DNA of 64,000 bases from an uncultured Desulfobacter sp. GTDB lineage: Bacteria; Desulfobacterota; Desulfobacteria; Desulfobacterales; Desulfobacteraceae. Where the stretch lies: assembly GCF_963664415.1 (NCBI RefSeq), contig NZ_OY761441.1, positions 1 through 64,000 on the forward strand, read 5' to 3'. Position 1 is the first letter of the stretch, and each line of letters opens with the position of its first letter. The notes under the pieces were generated by a model. That model worked only from the letters and a program-made list of their open reading frames with translations. It did not search any database and was not told the origin of the DNA. Position numbers and translations under genes: made by a program. Below, piece by piece: positions 45,590-54,785 of the stretch.

Positions 45590-46564
45590 ATGAGTAAAAT
45601 CAACATGGTTCAGGCATTGAACGCTACACTTCACGATGTCATGGCCCATGATGACACAATTCTGGTCATGGGAGAGGATGTTGGCGTTAATGGCGGGGTT
45701 TTCAGGGTGACCGACGGGCTGTATGAAAAATATGGCCGTGAACGTGTGATTGATTCCCCCATTGCCGAGGCCGGCATTTTAGGTGTCGCCATCGGCATGG
45801 CAATGGCGGGGTTAAAACCGGTAATCGAAATGCAGTTTTCCGGGTTTTCCTATGAGATGATGCATCAGCTGGAAGGCAATGCGTCGCGCATGCGCACCCG
45901 GTCACGTGGGCAGTTTACCGTGCCCGTCGTTGTTCGTATGCCTTACGGTGCCGGCGTAAGGGCGCTTGAACACCATTCTGAAAGCAAAGAGGTCTATTAC
46001 GCACATACGGCCGGGGTAAAAGTGGTGATCCCCTCTTCCCCCTCCAATGCCGGTCCCCTGCTAAAGGCGGCCATTGAAGACCCGGACCCGGTTATTTTTA
46101 TGGAACCTAAACGGTCTTACAGGGCTTTTAAGGAGGAGATCGTTCCCAAAGATTATGCAATCAGCAAAGCAGACGTCGTTGAATCGGGTGACGATATCAC
46201 CATTATATCCTGGGGCGCCATGGTGCGTGATACGCTCAAAGCCGTGGATGCAGTCAGGGCGGAAAGAGGCTTTTCGCCGGAGGTGATCGATCTTCTGACG
46301 CTGTCTCCCATGGATGTGGACACCATAATAACATCGGTAAAAAAAACCGGGCGGTGCGTGATCGTACAGGAGGCCCAGCAGTCTTTCGGCCCGGCCAGTG
46401 AGATTATAGCCCTGATCAACGACCTGGCTCTGATGTATTTACAGGCACCTGTGAAACGGGTCACCATGTATGATGTGATTATGCCGCTTTTTGCCAGGGA
46501 ATCCATGTACCTGCCGTCCAAGGAAAAAATAATTCGTGCCATCAATGATACATTAGATTTTTAG
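45590..46564 (+). CDS. pdhB: 2-oxo acid dehydrogenase E1 beta
   Basis: A 324-residue transketolase-like subunit that completes the E1 heterotetramer. Motifs: LVMGEDVGVNGGVFRVTDGL, IDSPIAEAGILGVAIGMAMA, EMQFSGFSYEMMHQL and MPYGAGVRALEHHSES. It overlaps pdhA by eight bases and is intact. With the split pdhA upstream, its translation may now depend on promoters in or near the IS110 element. Confidence 0.95.
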   Translation: MSKINMVQALNATLHDVMAHDDTILVMGEDVGVNGGVFRVTDGLYEKYGRERVIDSPIAEAGILGVAIGMAMAGLKPVIEMQFSGFSYEMMHQLEGNASRMRTRSRGQFTVPVVVRMPYGAGVRALEHHSESKEVYYAHTAGVKVVIPSSPSNAGPLLKAAIEDPDPVIFMEPKRSYRAFKEEIVPKDYAISKADVVESGDDITIISWGAMVRDTLKAVDAVRAERGFSPEVIDLLTLSPMDVDTIITSVKKTGRCVIVQEAQQSFGPASEIIALINDLALMYLQAPVKRVTMYDVIMPLFARESMYLPSKEKIIRAINDTLDF

Positions 46565-46591
46565 GGAAGCATCGGCTTTTAGGAGGTCATT

Positions 46592-47884
46592 ATGTTTGAA
46601 TTCAAATTACCGGATCTTGGAGAGGGAATTCATGAAGGAGAACTGATCCAATGGCATGTGAAAGTGGGGGATAAAATCAATGAAGATGATCCCCTTTGCG
46701 ACATGGAAACCGATAAGGCCGCTGTTACCATTCCGTCTCCTCGGGCCGGTGTGATTGCCGAACTGAATGCCAATCCTGGGGACACCGTCCAGGTGGGTCA
46801 TGTGCTGGTGAAGATCGAGGAGGCCGGCAACAGTTCGGTTGATGGAGAGGTAACAGAGAAATTGGTTGGGTCCCAGGCATTAGAAAAAAAACAAGACCCC
46901 GTGATTGCCGCACCTGCCACCCGCCGCAAGGCCCGGGAAAGGGGGATAGATATTGATTTAGTCACAGGGACCGGACCTGGGGGGCGCATTACTCCCGAAG
47001 ATTTGGATGTTTTTGAAAAGGGCGCGACCGACGAAACGCCTGACAATGACCACCGGGAAACCGACAGGCAGCCTGATGTGGGTACTGATCCCCAAGCCAG
47101 GCCGGTAACCGGGGGCGGTGCGGATTTGTCCGGGCAAACTTCTATCCCGTTTCTTGAAATACCGCGCCTGCCGGTCGCCGAGCATGGCCCGGTAGAACGC
47201 ACCCCTTTCTGGTCGTTAAGAAAAAAGACGGCAATAAAGACGGCTTCGGCAAGCATTCTTATCCCCCATGTTGCCCATATGGATGAAATTGACGTAACCG
47301 GGATTGAGGCTGAGCGCAGAGAATATAATGCCCGGTACGAGGGAAAAGTGAAGCTCACCCTCCTGGGATTTGTGATCAAGGCGATTGTCAGCGCATTAAA
47401 GGACTGGCCCATGTTTAATGCCAGTGTCGATCTTGCATCCAATGAAATTGTTCATAAGCTTTATTATCATATCGGGTTTGCAGCAGATACCCCCAGGGGG
47501 TTGGTGGTCCCGGTAATCCGCGACGCTGACCGCAAAAGTCTTGCAGGTATCGGCCACAGGATTCGTGATCTGGCCCACAAGGCAAGGGAAGGCGACATTA
47601 CCATTGAAGAGTTGAGCCGGGGGACCTTTACAATCACAAACGTGGGGGCAATCGGCGGCACACATGTCTTTCCCATCATCAATACACCGGAGTCCGCTAT
47701 TTTGGGCCTGGGCCGGGTAGAGAAAAAGCCCGTGGTCAGAGATGGGGAGATCGTAATCCGGGATATGTTGCCCGTGACCCTTTGTTTTGACCATCGGGTC
47801 GCAGACGGTGCACAGGCTGCAGCATTTGTAAATACCCTTCGAAGGCTGCTGGAGGACCGCACGGCATTCATGGTAAACACCTGA
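46592..47884 (+). CDS. pdhC: Dihydrolipoamide acyltransferase (E2)
   Basis: A 430-residue core subunit. One lipoyl domain (1-80) with lipoyl-Lys42 in METDKAAVTI; a flexible linker; a subunit-binding domain (about 108-143, PATRRKARERGIDIDLVTGT); a second linker; and the acyltransferase domain (about 205-430) with catalytic FDHRVADG (His401, Asp405). Layout matches pyruvate or branched-chain E2; the oxo-acid is not certain from sequence. AGGAGG lies 8 bp before the ATG. Confidence 0.94.
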   Translation: MFEFKLPDLGEGIHEGELIQWHVKVGDKINEDDPLCDMETDKAAVTIPSPRAGVIAELNANPGDTVQVGHVLVKIEEAGNSSVDGEVTEKLVGSQALEKKQDPVIAAPATRRKARERGIDIDLVTGTGPGGRITPEDLDVFEKGATDETPDNDHRETDRQPDVGTDPQARPVTGGGADLSGQTSIPFLEIPRLPVAEHGPVERTPFWSLRKKTAIKTASASILIPHVAHMDEIDVTGIEAERREYNARYEGKVKLTLLGFVIKAIVSALKDWPMFNASVDLASNEIVHKLYYHIGFAADTPRGLVVPVIRDADRKSLAGIGHRIRDLAHKAREGDITIEELSRGTFTITNVGAIGGTHVFPIINTPESAILGLGRVEKKPVVRDGEIVIRDMLPVTLCFDHRVADGAQAAAFVNTLRRLLEDRTAFMVNT

Positions 47885-47955
47885 ACTGGCCAGGCCAAGG
47901 CCTGTCAACATCCAAGCCTGGTCCAAAACGAAAGCAGAGAGAAAGGAGACGCGAT

Positions 47956-49404
47956 ATGGTTGTTGGGGAGATGATTTTTGAAACCGACATTCTGGTCATC
48001 GGCGCGGGCCCCGGCGGATATACGGCCGCTATCCATGCCGCAGATTTAGGTAAAGAGGTGGTGCTGGTGGAAGCCCGTGAACGTCTCGGCGGCGTATGTC
48101 TGACCGAGGGGTGCATCCCGTCCAAAACCCTGATTCATGCCGTGGGACTGGCCCATGATCTGAACCAGGCGAAATCCATGGGACTGGTCCATGACGGCAT
48201 ATCTTTTGACCGGGAAAAACTGCTCAACCATATCCAAAAAACGGTTCAAACGCTGTCTTCCGGCGTCTCCTCACTCGTTGACAACCGTGATGTTGAGGTG
48301 GTCCAAGGACACGCCCGTTTTAAGGATGAGAACACGGTCTATGTTGATGGTGCCAATACCATTGTGCATTTCAACCATGCCATTATTGCCTCAGGGTCTT
48401 TGATCAATGAACTGCCCGAAGATCTTGTGAAACCCGATGGTTCCGGTACGGATTCTCCCCGGATATGGACTTCCGCTGATGCACTGGCGCTGCCTGAAAT
48501 ACCCGAAAGTCTGCTGGTTATCGGTGGAGGATACATTGGCCTGGAAATCGGGCAAGCCTATGCCGGCCTGGGAAGCCGGGTAACATTGGTGGAATCAGGC
48601 AAAAGAGTTGCAGCAGGGGCAGATCAGGATTTAATTCAAGTGGTTGTCCGGGAATGTGAAAAAAACTTTGAGGCCCTGATGACCGGATCTTCTGTTGAAC
48701 GCATTGAACAGGAAGGCAATGGATTTAAAGTTACGATAAAAACTTCGGAAAAAAAGTCAATCCAACATAATTTTACCAGGATTCTTGCTGCAACAGGGCG
48801 GCATCCCAACACCAGGGACCTGGGCCTGGACACCATTGGTCTTGGGTTGGATGAAAAAGGAACGATCATCACGGACGATCAATGCCGAACAACAATAAAA
48901 CATATCTTTGCCATCGGCGATGCCGCGGTCGGGATACCCCTGGCCCATAAAGCCTCCAGGCAGGGAAAAGTGGCTGTAGAGGTGATCTGCGGGCAACCTT
49001 CTGCTTTTGACAATGTGGCTGTACCTGCCGTTCTGTTTACCCGGCCTGAGATCGCATGGACCGGGCTTACCGAAAACGAAGCTAAAGAGAAAGGAATTGC
49101 CGTCAATGTGGGAAAATTTCCTTTAACCGCACTGGGTCGGGCAAGGACCGCCAAAAAAACACAAGGGTTTGTAAAAATTCTTGCCAAACCGGATACTGGT
49201 ATCATTCTCGGGGTGGGGATTGCCGGGGCGCATGCATCGGATCTGATTGCTGAAGCCACCCTGGCCATTGAGATGGGCGCCACCCTGGAAGACTTGATGG
49301 TCACCATCCACCCCCACCCAACATTTTCTGAATCCATTATGGAGGCAGCCGAAACGGCCGCATCGGGATCGGTACACATGATGAAAAAAGGCAAGGCCAA
49401 GTGA
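47956..49404 (+). CDS. lpdA: Dihydrolipoyl dehydrogenase (E3)
   Basis: A 482-residue FAD flavoprotein that reoxidises lipoyl groups with NAD. FAD site DILVIGAGPGGYTAAIHAAD, redox disulfide Cys48/Cys53 in GGVCLTEGCIPSK, NAD site LLVIGGGYIGLEIGQAYAGL, second FAD motif HIFAIGDAA and the dimer-interface His-Glu pair in HPHPTFSESIMEA. ATG 47956 follows AAAGGAG. The stop overlaps the GTG of the lipoate-ligase-like gene. Confidence 0.95.
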   Translation: MVVGEMIFETDILVIGAGPGGYTAAIHAADLGKEVVLVEARERLGGVCLTEGCIPSKTLIHAVGLAHDLNQAKSMGLVHDGISFDREKLLNHIQKTVQTLSSGVSSLVDNRDVEVVQGHARFKDENTVYVDGANTIVHFNHAIIASGSLINELPEDLVKPDGSGTDSPRIWTSADALALPEIPESLLVIGGGYIGLEIGQAYAGLGSRVTLVESGKRVAAGADQDLIQVVVRECEKNFEALMTGSSVERIEQEGNGFKVTIKTSEKKSIQHNFTRILAATGRHPNTRDLGLDTIGLGLDEKGTIITDDQCRTTIKHIFAIGDAAVGIPLAHKASRQGKVAVEVICGQPSAFDNVAVPAVLFTRPEIAWTGLTENEAKEKGIAVNVGKFPLTALGRARTAKKTQGFVKILAKPDTGIILGVGIAGAHASDLIAEATLAIEMGATLEDLMVTIHPHPTFSESIMEAAETAASGSVHMMKKGKAK

Positions 49405-50053
49405 AAAGCAAGATCATGCCTTTTGCATTTGACGACGGCCTCATTGAGCAGGCAAAAACCTCTGCGACGCCTGTTGTAGATATATACCCTTTCAGGTTCC
49501 CTGCCGTTGTGGCCGGCAGGGGAAGCATTATAGAGGACGAAATTTATGTGGATAACGTTCACACGGACCGAATTCCCATTTACCGCCGCAAGGGCGGAGG
49601 ATGCTCAGTCTTCCTGGACCCGGGCAACGTTATTGTTTCCATTGCATTCCCGGCTAAGGGTTGGCCTTATTCAATCTATCCTCTGACTGGATGATTCAAA
49701 AATTTGAAAGATCAGGGCTCACGGGCATCTACCAGGACGGTATTTCGGATATAGTCAAGGAAAACCGAAAAATCGGAGGATCGTGTTTTTACAGAGCCAA
49801 AGGAATTGCCTATTACTCTGCTGCCATCCTTGTCACCCCCGACCTTGGTGCAATGGACAGATACCTTGCCCATCCACCAAGGGAGCCGGTCTATCGCGGC
49901 AACCGCAGTCACAAAGCATTTGTGTCCGGCCTTGACCGCTGGTTCCCGGAACTTACTGCAAAAAAGCTGTCACAGGATTTATCGGGTGGCTTAGAACCGT
50001 CCGTGTTGAGTGTCGAGATGATGTCGACGCTGAATTCGGCGGTGTTAAAATAG
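49401..50053 (+). pseudogene. Lipoate-protein ligase-like gene, frameshifted
   Basis: GTG 49401 overlaps the lpdA stop. The first frame has the LplA/BPL core RKGGGCSVFLDPGNVIVSIA; near 49660 the frame changes by one base (AFPAKG then LFNLSSDWMI). The second frame continues GISDIVKENRKIGGSCFYRA and YYSAAILVTPDLGAMDRYLA to 50053. Members of this family attach lipoate to E2 or H proteins, which fits the operon. A single-base indel is the only lesion, so either decay is recent or this is a sequencing error. Confidence 0.78.
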
Positions 50054-50150
50054 CTGCGGTTATGTCAAAACAATAGGGCATTATAATGAAAACAACCTTA
50101 TTTTTGAGTGAACCCTAAGCTGAAATTGGCATTGGAGTTAAACGATTCTG

Positions 50151-51536
50151 ATGAAGAAATTTAAACCCGTGAATAAACCGGTCATTGCAGGACTCATTGT
50201 CCTGGCAGCCACAAGCATGCTGTTTTTCATGCCGCAAAATATCCCCGGACCCTTTACAGCCCTTGTGCTGGTACTGACCGTCATTGTATTGTTTGCAACG
50301 GCGCTGATCCCCGCACACCTCAGTGTACTGGTGTTTTTTTTGCTGGGCATGATTTTTGAGATTGCCCCGGCGGATATCATTTTTTCAGGGTTCCGGTCCA
50401 CGGCGCTCTGGCTGGTCTTTGGCGGTCTTGTAATCGGGGCCGCCATTACGGTCACAGGCCTTGGTGAAAAACTGGTGAACTCGCTTTCCAAGGCGTTGCC
50501 CGGCAGCTATGTATGGCTCGTGGCCGGTGTTGCGGCAGCCGGCCTGTGCGTTGCTTTTATCATGCCTTCGGCCATGGGGCGGGTCCTGCTCCTGCTCCCG
50601 GTCACCCTGGCCCTGGCCGATCACTTTGGATTTGTTCCGGGTTCCAACGGCCGTACTGCATTGGTTCTGGCTGCAAGTCTCGGGACAAACGTCCCCGCAT
50701 TCACCATCCTGCCGGCCAACATTCCCAATGTCGTTATGGCAGGTATTGCCGAACAGCAGCTGGGTATTCATCTGCTGTTCTTTGAATATCTGCTGAGCAA
50801 CTTTCCCATCCTTGGAATGGTCAAAGCCGTTCTCACCGTTTGGGTCATCGTGATGTTTTTTCCGGATCAACCCAATCCCAAAGCGGGCTTGAAAACGGTG
50901 TCCGCTCCCAAACTGCGGGATCAATGGACTGTGGGCGTGATTCTTGCCTGTCTTATTCTTTTATGGATGACCGATGCCATTCACCATATATCGCCTGCAT
51001 GGGTGGCACTTGGCGGTGCGATCCTCCTGATGTTTCCCGGAATCGGACCTGTGAACAGTCAGATTTTCAGTACCCGGATCAACTTTAGTTCCCTTTTTTT
51101 TGTGGCCGGTGTTTTGGGTATTGGAAATTTGATCCAATACTCAGGGCTCAGTGATTTGATCGGCAGGCACGTCATCGCATGGCTCCCTTTAAATCATGGC
51201 TCCCCATTTCTTAACTACCTCATGATCTGCTTTACCTCGGCCCTGGCAGGCCTGTTCACCACACTTCCCGGCATCCCCGCAGTCATGACGCCACTTGCCC
51301 CGGAAATAGTGTTGTCTACGGGCTTGCCTGTTAAAGCCATTTTGATGATGCAGGTTGTGGGCTTCTCCACACTGATTCTTCCCTACCAGTCTCCCCCGCT
51401 TGTGGTGGCCATGCAGATCTCCGGGGAGTCTTTGGGCAGGGTTCTCAAGGCCGTGCTGGCAGTTCTGGCACTGACATTAATCGTACTGATCCCGGTTAAT
51501 TATCTGTGGTGGCAATTGATCGGCAGCATTATTTAA
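50151..51536 (+). CDS. SLC13/DASS-family anion transporter
   Basis: A 461-residue inner-membrane protein with about 11-12 hydrophobic helices. SNGRTALVLAASLGTNVPAF and the second-half counterpart LAGLFTTLPGIPAVMTPLAP occupy the two re-entrant SNT-type positions of DASS sodium:dicarboxylate/sulfate symporters. The substrate is unknown; a carboxylate would suit the neighbouring oxo-acid dehydrogenase. The gene appears intact and may have its own promoter in the ~100-bp gap. Confidence 0.85.
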   Translation: MKKFKPVNKPVIAGLIVLAATSMLFFMPQNIPGPFTALVLVLTVIVLFATALIPAHLSVLVFFLLGMIFEIAPADIIFSGFRSTALWLVFGGLVIGAAITVTGLGEKLVNSLSKALPGSYVWLVAGVAAAGLCVAFIMPSAMGRVLLLLPVTLALADHFGFVPGSNGRTALVLAASLGTNVPAFTILPANIPNVVMAGIAEQQLGIHLLFFEYLLSNFPILGMVKAVLTVWVIVMFFPDQPNPKAGLKTVSAPKLRDQWTVGVILACLILLWMTDAIHHISPAWVALGGAILLMFPGIGPVNSQIFSTRINFSSLFFVAGVLGIGNLIQYSGLSDLIGRHVIAWLPLNHGSPFLNYLMICFTSALAGLFTTLPGIPAVMTPLAPEIVLSTGLPVKAILMMQVVGFSTLILPYQSPPLVVAMQISGESLGRVLKAVLAVLALTLIVLIPVNYLWWQLIGSII

Positions 51537-51578
51537 ACCTGAAATCGGGGACGCTTGGTGATTTTGTGACGAGCAAAT

Positions 51579-51652
51579 TCATTCTCGTTCTAAAACTTCC
51601 TTTACCTTTTTAGCCAGTTCAGCTTTGTTCAAAGGTTTCATAACAACAGGGC
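51579..51652 (-). pseudogene. Response regulator receiver, C-terminal remnant
   Basis: The minus strand reads PVVMKPLNKAELAKKVKEVL with ERE and a stop, the last helix of a CheY-type receiver including the conserved Lys-Pro. Everything upstream is gone. The other ~140 bp of this intergenic region show nothing recognisable. Confidence 0.55.
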
Positions 51653-51750
51653 AAACGCATTAAAATTTTTGATTGAAGAGAGGTTTGCAGAGTTGGACAT
51701 TCTTGATATTTAAACACCATTTTTACAACCTCATTTCAAGGAACTCAGCC

Positions 51751-52445
51751 ATGACCCCCTCAAATATTACGCTGATCTCGGAGTTCTCAAAGATAAAAGA
51801 CCCTCGATTGGACAGGCAGAAATTGCATAACCTCACAGATATATTCGTAATTACAGTCTGCGCTGTGATTTGCGGTGCAAATACATGGAATGAAATTGAA
51901 CAATATGGCCAGTCCCAACATGATTGGTTAAAAACGTTTTTGGAATTGCCCAACGGAATCCCATCACATGATACACTCAGACGGGTCTTTATCATCATTG
52001 ATCCTGAAGAGTTTCGGACGGCTTTCATTGATTGGGTAGACTCTATACGTCCGCTACTGCCGGAAACTGTCATCGCCGTAACGATTGAGCCCTTGATAAA
52101 ATCAGTTATTTAGCCAGGAACTTTGATTTACACTGATGAATACGGGATTTACAATCGATTAACCGAGTGGGGGTACAAGCATAAGAGCGTGAATCACGGA
52201 ACTGGAGAATACGCCAGAGACGAAGATGGAGATGGTTTCCATGAAGTTCATGTAAATACGATGGAAGGCTTCTGGTCTCTGCTAAGAGGTTGGTTGCGGC
52301 CACATCGGGGGATTTCACAAGAAAAGTTCCCTTTTTATCTTGGATTTTTTGAGTTCGTTCACAATGTCGGCAAACGAGGAAAGGCTTTGCTCCATTCGCT
52401 TGTAGAGCTTTTGATCAAATAAGACCCTGGAAGGCAACATGAGCC
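51751..52445 (+). pseudogene. Chimera: ISAs1 transposase head fused to IS1595 tail
   Basis: Codons from ATG 51751 encode the ISAs1-type N-terminus (ITLISEFSKIKDPRLDRQKL, NTWNEIEQYGQSQHDWLKTF, HDTLRRVFIIID). At about 52075 it passes in frame, where ISAs1 proteins normally read VIAVDGKT, into the IS1595 transposase at VTIEPLIKSVI. A TAG follows (TTG Leu in the copy at 0.5-1.4 kb) and then, in the same frame, YTDEYGIYNRLTEWGYKHKS to 52422. The IS1595 end repeat ACATGAGCC closes at 52445. Two unrelated elements have been fused and then mutated. Confidence 0.85.
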
Positions 52446-52777
52446 TAAAATTTTACCCTTCAGGGAAGCCATGAGGATTTCATTTTTTGCGTTATCAAGG
52501 TCTTGCAGTATATTAACTACGGCGGCAACCTTGATGCCTTGAAACTAAAATCCTCATGACTTTTACAATGTTGGGATATAAATGCAGTGTCAACCGTATC
52601 AGGTCCCAAGGGTTGACGCGATCATGTTTCTCTCTGCTTTTTTCAAGCATCTCCAGGAAAAAACGATGCTATGCAACCCCGGACGGTCTGTCGATTCATA
52701 ATTGACCAGCCTGGGGGAGGCCGGAACATAGCCCCCCCTGCCGATTAGGCATTTAGAAGGACAGGGGGGAATAAAGA
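52446..52777. other. Gap with two inverted repeats
   Basis: A nested inverted repeat spans 52470-52558: outer arms CATGAGGATTT / AAATCCTCATG, inner arms ATCAAGGT (52494-52501) / ACCTTGAT (52528-52535). A second hairpin, CCCCCCTG (52733-52740) with CAGGGGGG (52762-52769), lies just beyond the stop of the minus-strand 63-residue gene and could terminate it. No coding sequence is supported. Confidence 0.5.
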
Positions 52778-52969
52778 TCAGACGTGGCCGCCCAGAAAGC
52801 CCGGGGCTTCGTTGCGGGAATTTGCGTGGGGTACGCTGGGGCTTGAGGAGCCAATGCTGTACTCGACAGAGTTGATCTCTGACTGCCTTTTGACTTCGCC
52901 TTCGTGGACAAGGTTTCTGCATTCGCCTTCGCAGCGTCCTGTGATATCTCTTGACGGTATATGTGCCAT
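52778..52969 (-). CDS. Small peptide gene (63 aa), unknown family
   Basis: ATG 52969 follows GAGGTGAA at good spacing. The product starts AHIPSRDITGRCEGECRNLV, has a CxxxC pair near residues 13-17, a polar middle, and a Ser/Pro/Gly-rich end (GSSSPSVPHANSRNEAPGFL, GGHV). A leader-like front and a Ser/Cys-poor core do not match a family I know. A hairpin with a G/C stem follows the stop. It could be a small regulatory or peptide-precursor gene; no processing enzyme is adjacent. Confidence 0.5.
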   Translation of the reverse strand: MAHIPSRDITGRCEGECRNLVHEGEVKRQSEINSVEYSIGSSSPSVPHANSRNEAPGFLGGHV

Positions 52970-53147
52970 GATTCACCTCATTTGATTTATTTTCATGTTG
53001 GTTCCGGTCTAAAACGACCTTTGAAATAAACATAATCACCTGCGTAAGTTAGTCAACACTTGTTTTGGTTATTTATTTTAACTTTATATTGATAGGTAAG
53101 ATGAGAAGGCTGGAGCCCACCGTGGTATAATTTCACGGTAAGGAAAA

Positions 53148-53183
53148 TTTAACAAAGGAGGTACCTTTAACAAAGGAGGTACC
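53148..53183 (+). repeat. 18-bp tandem duplication of a ribosome-binding site
   Basis: TTTAACAAAGGAGGTACC occurs twice in direct contact (53148-53165, 53166-53183) just ahead of the IS110 remnant ATG at 53188. Only the second AGGAGG is correctly spaced. A TATAAT at 53126-53131 could be the -10 box. Confidence 0.85.
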
Positions 53184-53187
53184 AGCC

Positions 53188-53693
53188 ATGAAACGTAATA
53201 TCACTATTGGTATGGATTTGGGAGATCAGAAAAATGTGGTCGTTGCAATGGATGAAACAGGAAAAGAAATTGAGACAAAAACCATTCGCAATACAGAACC
53301 TTCTCTCCGAAAATTTTTCTCCCGATATTGCAATGCAACTGTTGCCATTGAAGCTGGGACCCATTCTCCATGGATTAGTAGGTTGTTGAAAGAAATCGGT
53401 TGTACCGTATATGTTGGCAATCCACGAAAATTAAGGATTATCTGGGACAGCAATGATAAACATATTTAAGATCTTTGCTTGTCAGTTGTGGGCATTATAT
53501 CATCGGCCCTCTTGGGCCGGAATGTGATTTGCGCACATTTGGATTATCGATAGTTTTACGTGGTGGTAAAAATGCAAAGAAGCGTGCCGCTGTAGCTTTG
53601 GCCAGAAAGCTTGCTGTGTTACTGCATAGGTTATGGATAAGTGATCAAAAGTATAATTCCTTTTATAATGTCGTTGCTAACACGGCGGCATAG
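53188..53693 (+). pseudogene. IS110-family transposase, internal deletion
   Basis: The N-terminal DEDD part (ITIGMDLGDQKNVVVAMDET, VAIEAGTHSPWISRLLKEIG, VGNPRKLR) stops at 53469. After a frame change a C-terminal piece follows: GHYIIGPLGPECDLRTFGLS, then LRGGKNAKKRAAVALARKLA and VLLHRLW. About 230 residues between are missing. It belongs to a different subgroup from the IS110 element in pdhA. Confidence 0.85.
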
Positions 53694-54215
53694 GTTTGAT
53701 TTAAACCCGAGACGTCCTGTCCAGGAGACTACGGACTATGTCTTGCACCGGTTATCTGCCGATAACGAATAACGAGTGCGTTTGATAGATTGCAGCTCCT
53801 GCCGACGGATCTTAAAATGCACCCTCAATGAGAGTGCGAACGGAAGCATGGCGGTCTGGGTTTAAAAAAGGGGTGAGATAAAAATCCGCTCCAGGGGGAG
53901 CCAATCCCCTCCGACGGGCAGTTTTTGTGGTGCTCATTATCAGGACTGATTAACTGTTGAAAATCAATCTAAGAGTTTGTTTGGTCATGGGCCTTAAAGG
54001 TGGGCAAGGTTATCTCCTTCATAGAGGAGAAATCAGCAGAGACTACATATTTTTATCCTAAAATATAGGTGGGAACCTGTATTTACTATTTATCGTTTTT
54101 TATGTTTAGTCAATGTAAAATGACTTGGTATCTACACTTTTAAAAGTTTAAGTTGCCAATCCGTTTATTTCAAGCAGTGTAAAGTGGGCGGCAAGACCCA
54201 TAACAGGAGAAATTT
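53694..54215. other. Noncoding 3' end of the IS110 remnant and unassigned DNA
   Basis: No gene is seen in these 520 bp. The first ~250 bp (ending near CTCATTATCAGG at 53950) probably belong to the degenerate IS110 element, whose relatives have long structured 3' ends. The rest is A/T-rich. The promoter of the DUF1772 gene should lie near 54100-54200. Confidence 0.4.
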
Positions 54216-54710
54216 ATGGGAATATTTCCGATTACAATAATTTTGGCAGCGTTTCTATGTTCCATTGTGGCAGGCTTTTTGTTTGCTTTTGCCATTGTGA
54301 CAATGCCGGGTATCAAATGTTTAAATGACAGTGAGTTTATTCGAACTTTTCAAGTAATGGATCGTGTGATTCAGAATAATCAACCCATATTTATTTGGGT
54401 CTGGGTGGGCGCTACGGTGGCTTTGTTGGCGGCGACGGTATTAGGCCTCGGCCAACTCAATTGGGACGGAAAACTGCTTTTGGCCTTTGCCGCACTTATC
54501 TTTCTTCTTGGCGTCCAATTGCCGACACTCATCGTGAATGTGCCGTTGAACAACAGGCTTCAAGCATTGGACGTTGACCGGTTGGATGCAAGCGCCCTGA
54601 AAGCGGCCCGGGAAAGCTTTGAGCCTGATTGGAACCGCTGGAACATGATCCGGATGGCTTTTGCAAGCGTGGCATCCGCCCTGTTGATGGTTTTGTTGTT
54701 CAGGCTTTGA
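54216..54710 (+). CDS. DUF1772 membrane protein
   Basis: A 164-residue inner-membrane protein with four helices, starting at ATG 54216 after ACAGGAGAAA. The DUF1772 pattern (GFLFAFAIVTMPGIKCLNDS, LIVNVPLNNRLQALDVDRLD, FEPDWNRWNMIRMAFASVAS) is clear. Some relatives are called anthrone-oxygenase-like, but the biochemical role of bacterial members is unknown. It precedes wrbA by 75 bp on the same strand. Confidence 0.82.
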   Translation: MGIFPITIILAAFLCSIVAGFLFAFAIVTMPGIKCLNDSEFIRTFQVMDRVIQNNQPIFIWVWVGATVALLAATVLGLGQLNWDGKLLLAFAALIFLLGVQLPTLIVNVPLNNRLQALDVDRLDASALKAARESFEPDWNRWNMIRMAFASVASALLMVLLFRL

Positions 54711-54785
54711 AAATCTGTCCTATTTCAAACTATACAAGAACCATCCTTAGACCGTTTCAATAATCAATAATAGGAGGATCATTCA

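Larger units (their letters stand above)
42761..45597 (+). pseudogene. pdhA: 2-oxo acid dehydrogenase E1 alpha, split by IS110
   Basis: Codons 42761-43099 (113) and 44845-45597 join in frame across the insertion to give LLYN-GHEEGNINPASD and a 363-residue E1 alpha, normal for PdhA/AcoA. The N-terminal half has MTLSRMMDNRLLSLQRQGRL and LPVCLGQEA. The C-terminal half has the thiamine diphosphate motif FGDGSTSEGDFHEALNFASV with NNQFAIST. ATG 42761 follows AAAGGAG. The stop overlaps pdhB by eight bases. With the element in place no full-length E1 alpha can be made, so the complex is probably inactive unless the element excises or another E1 exists. Confidence 0.92.
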
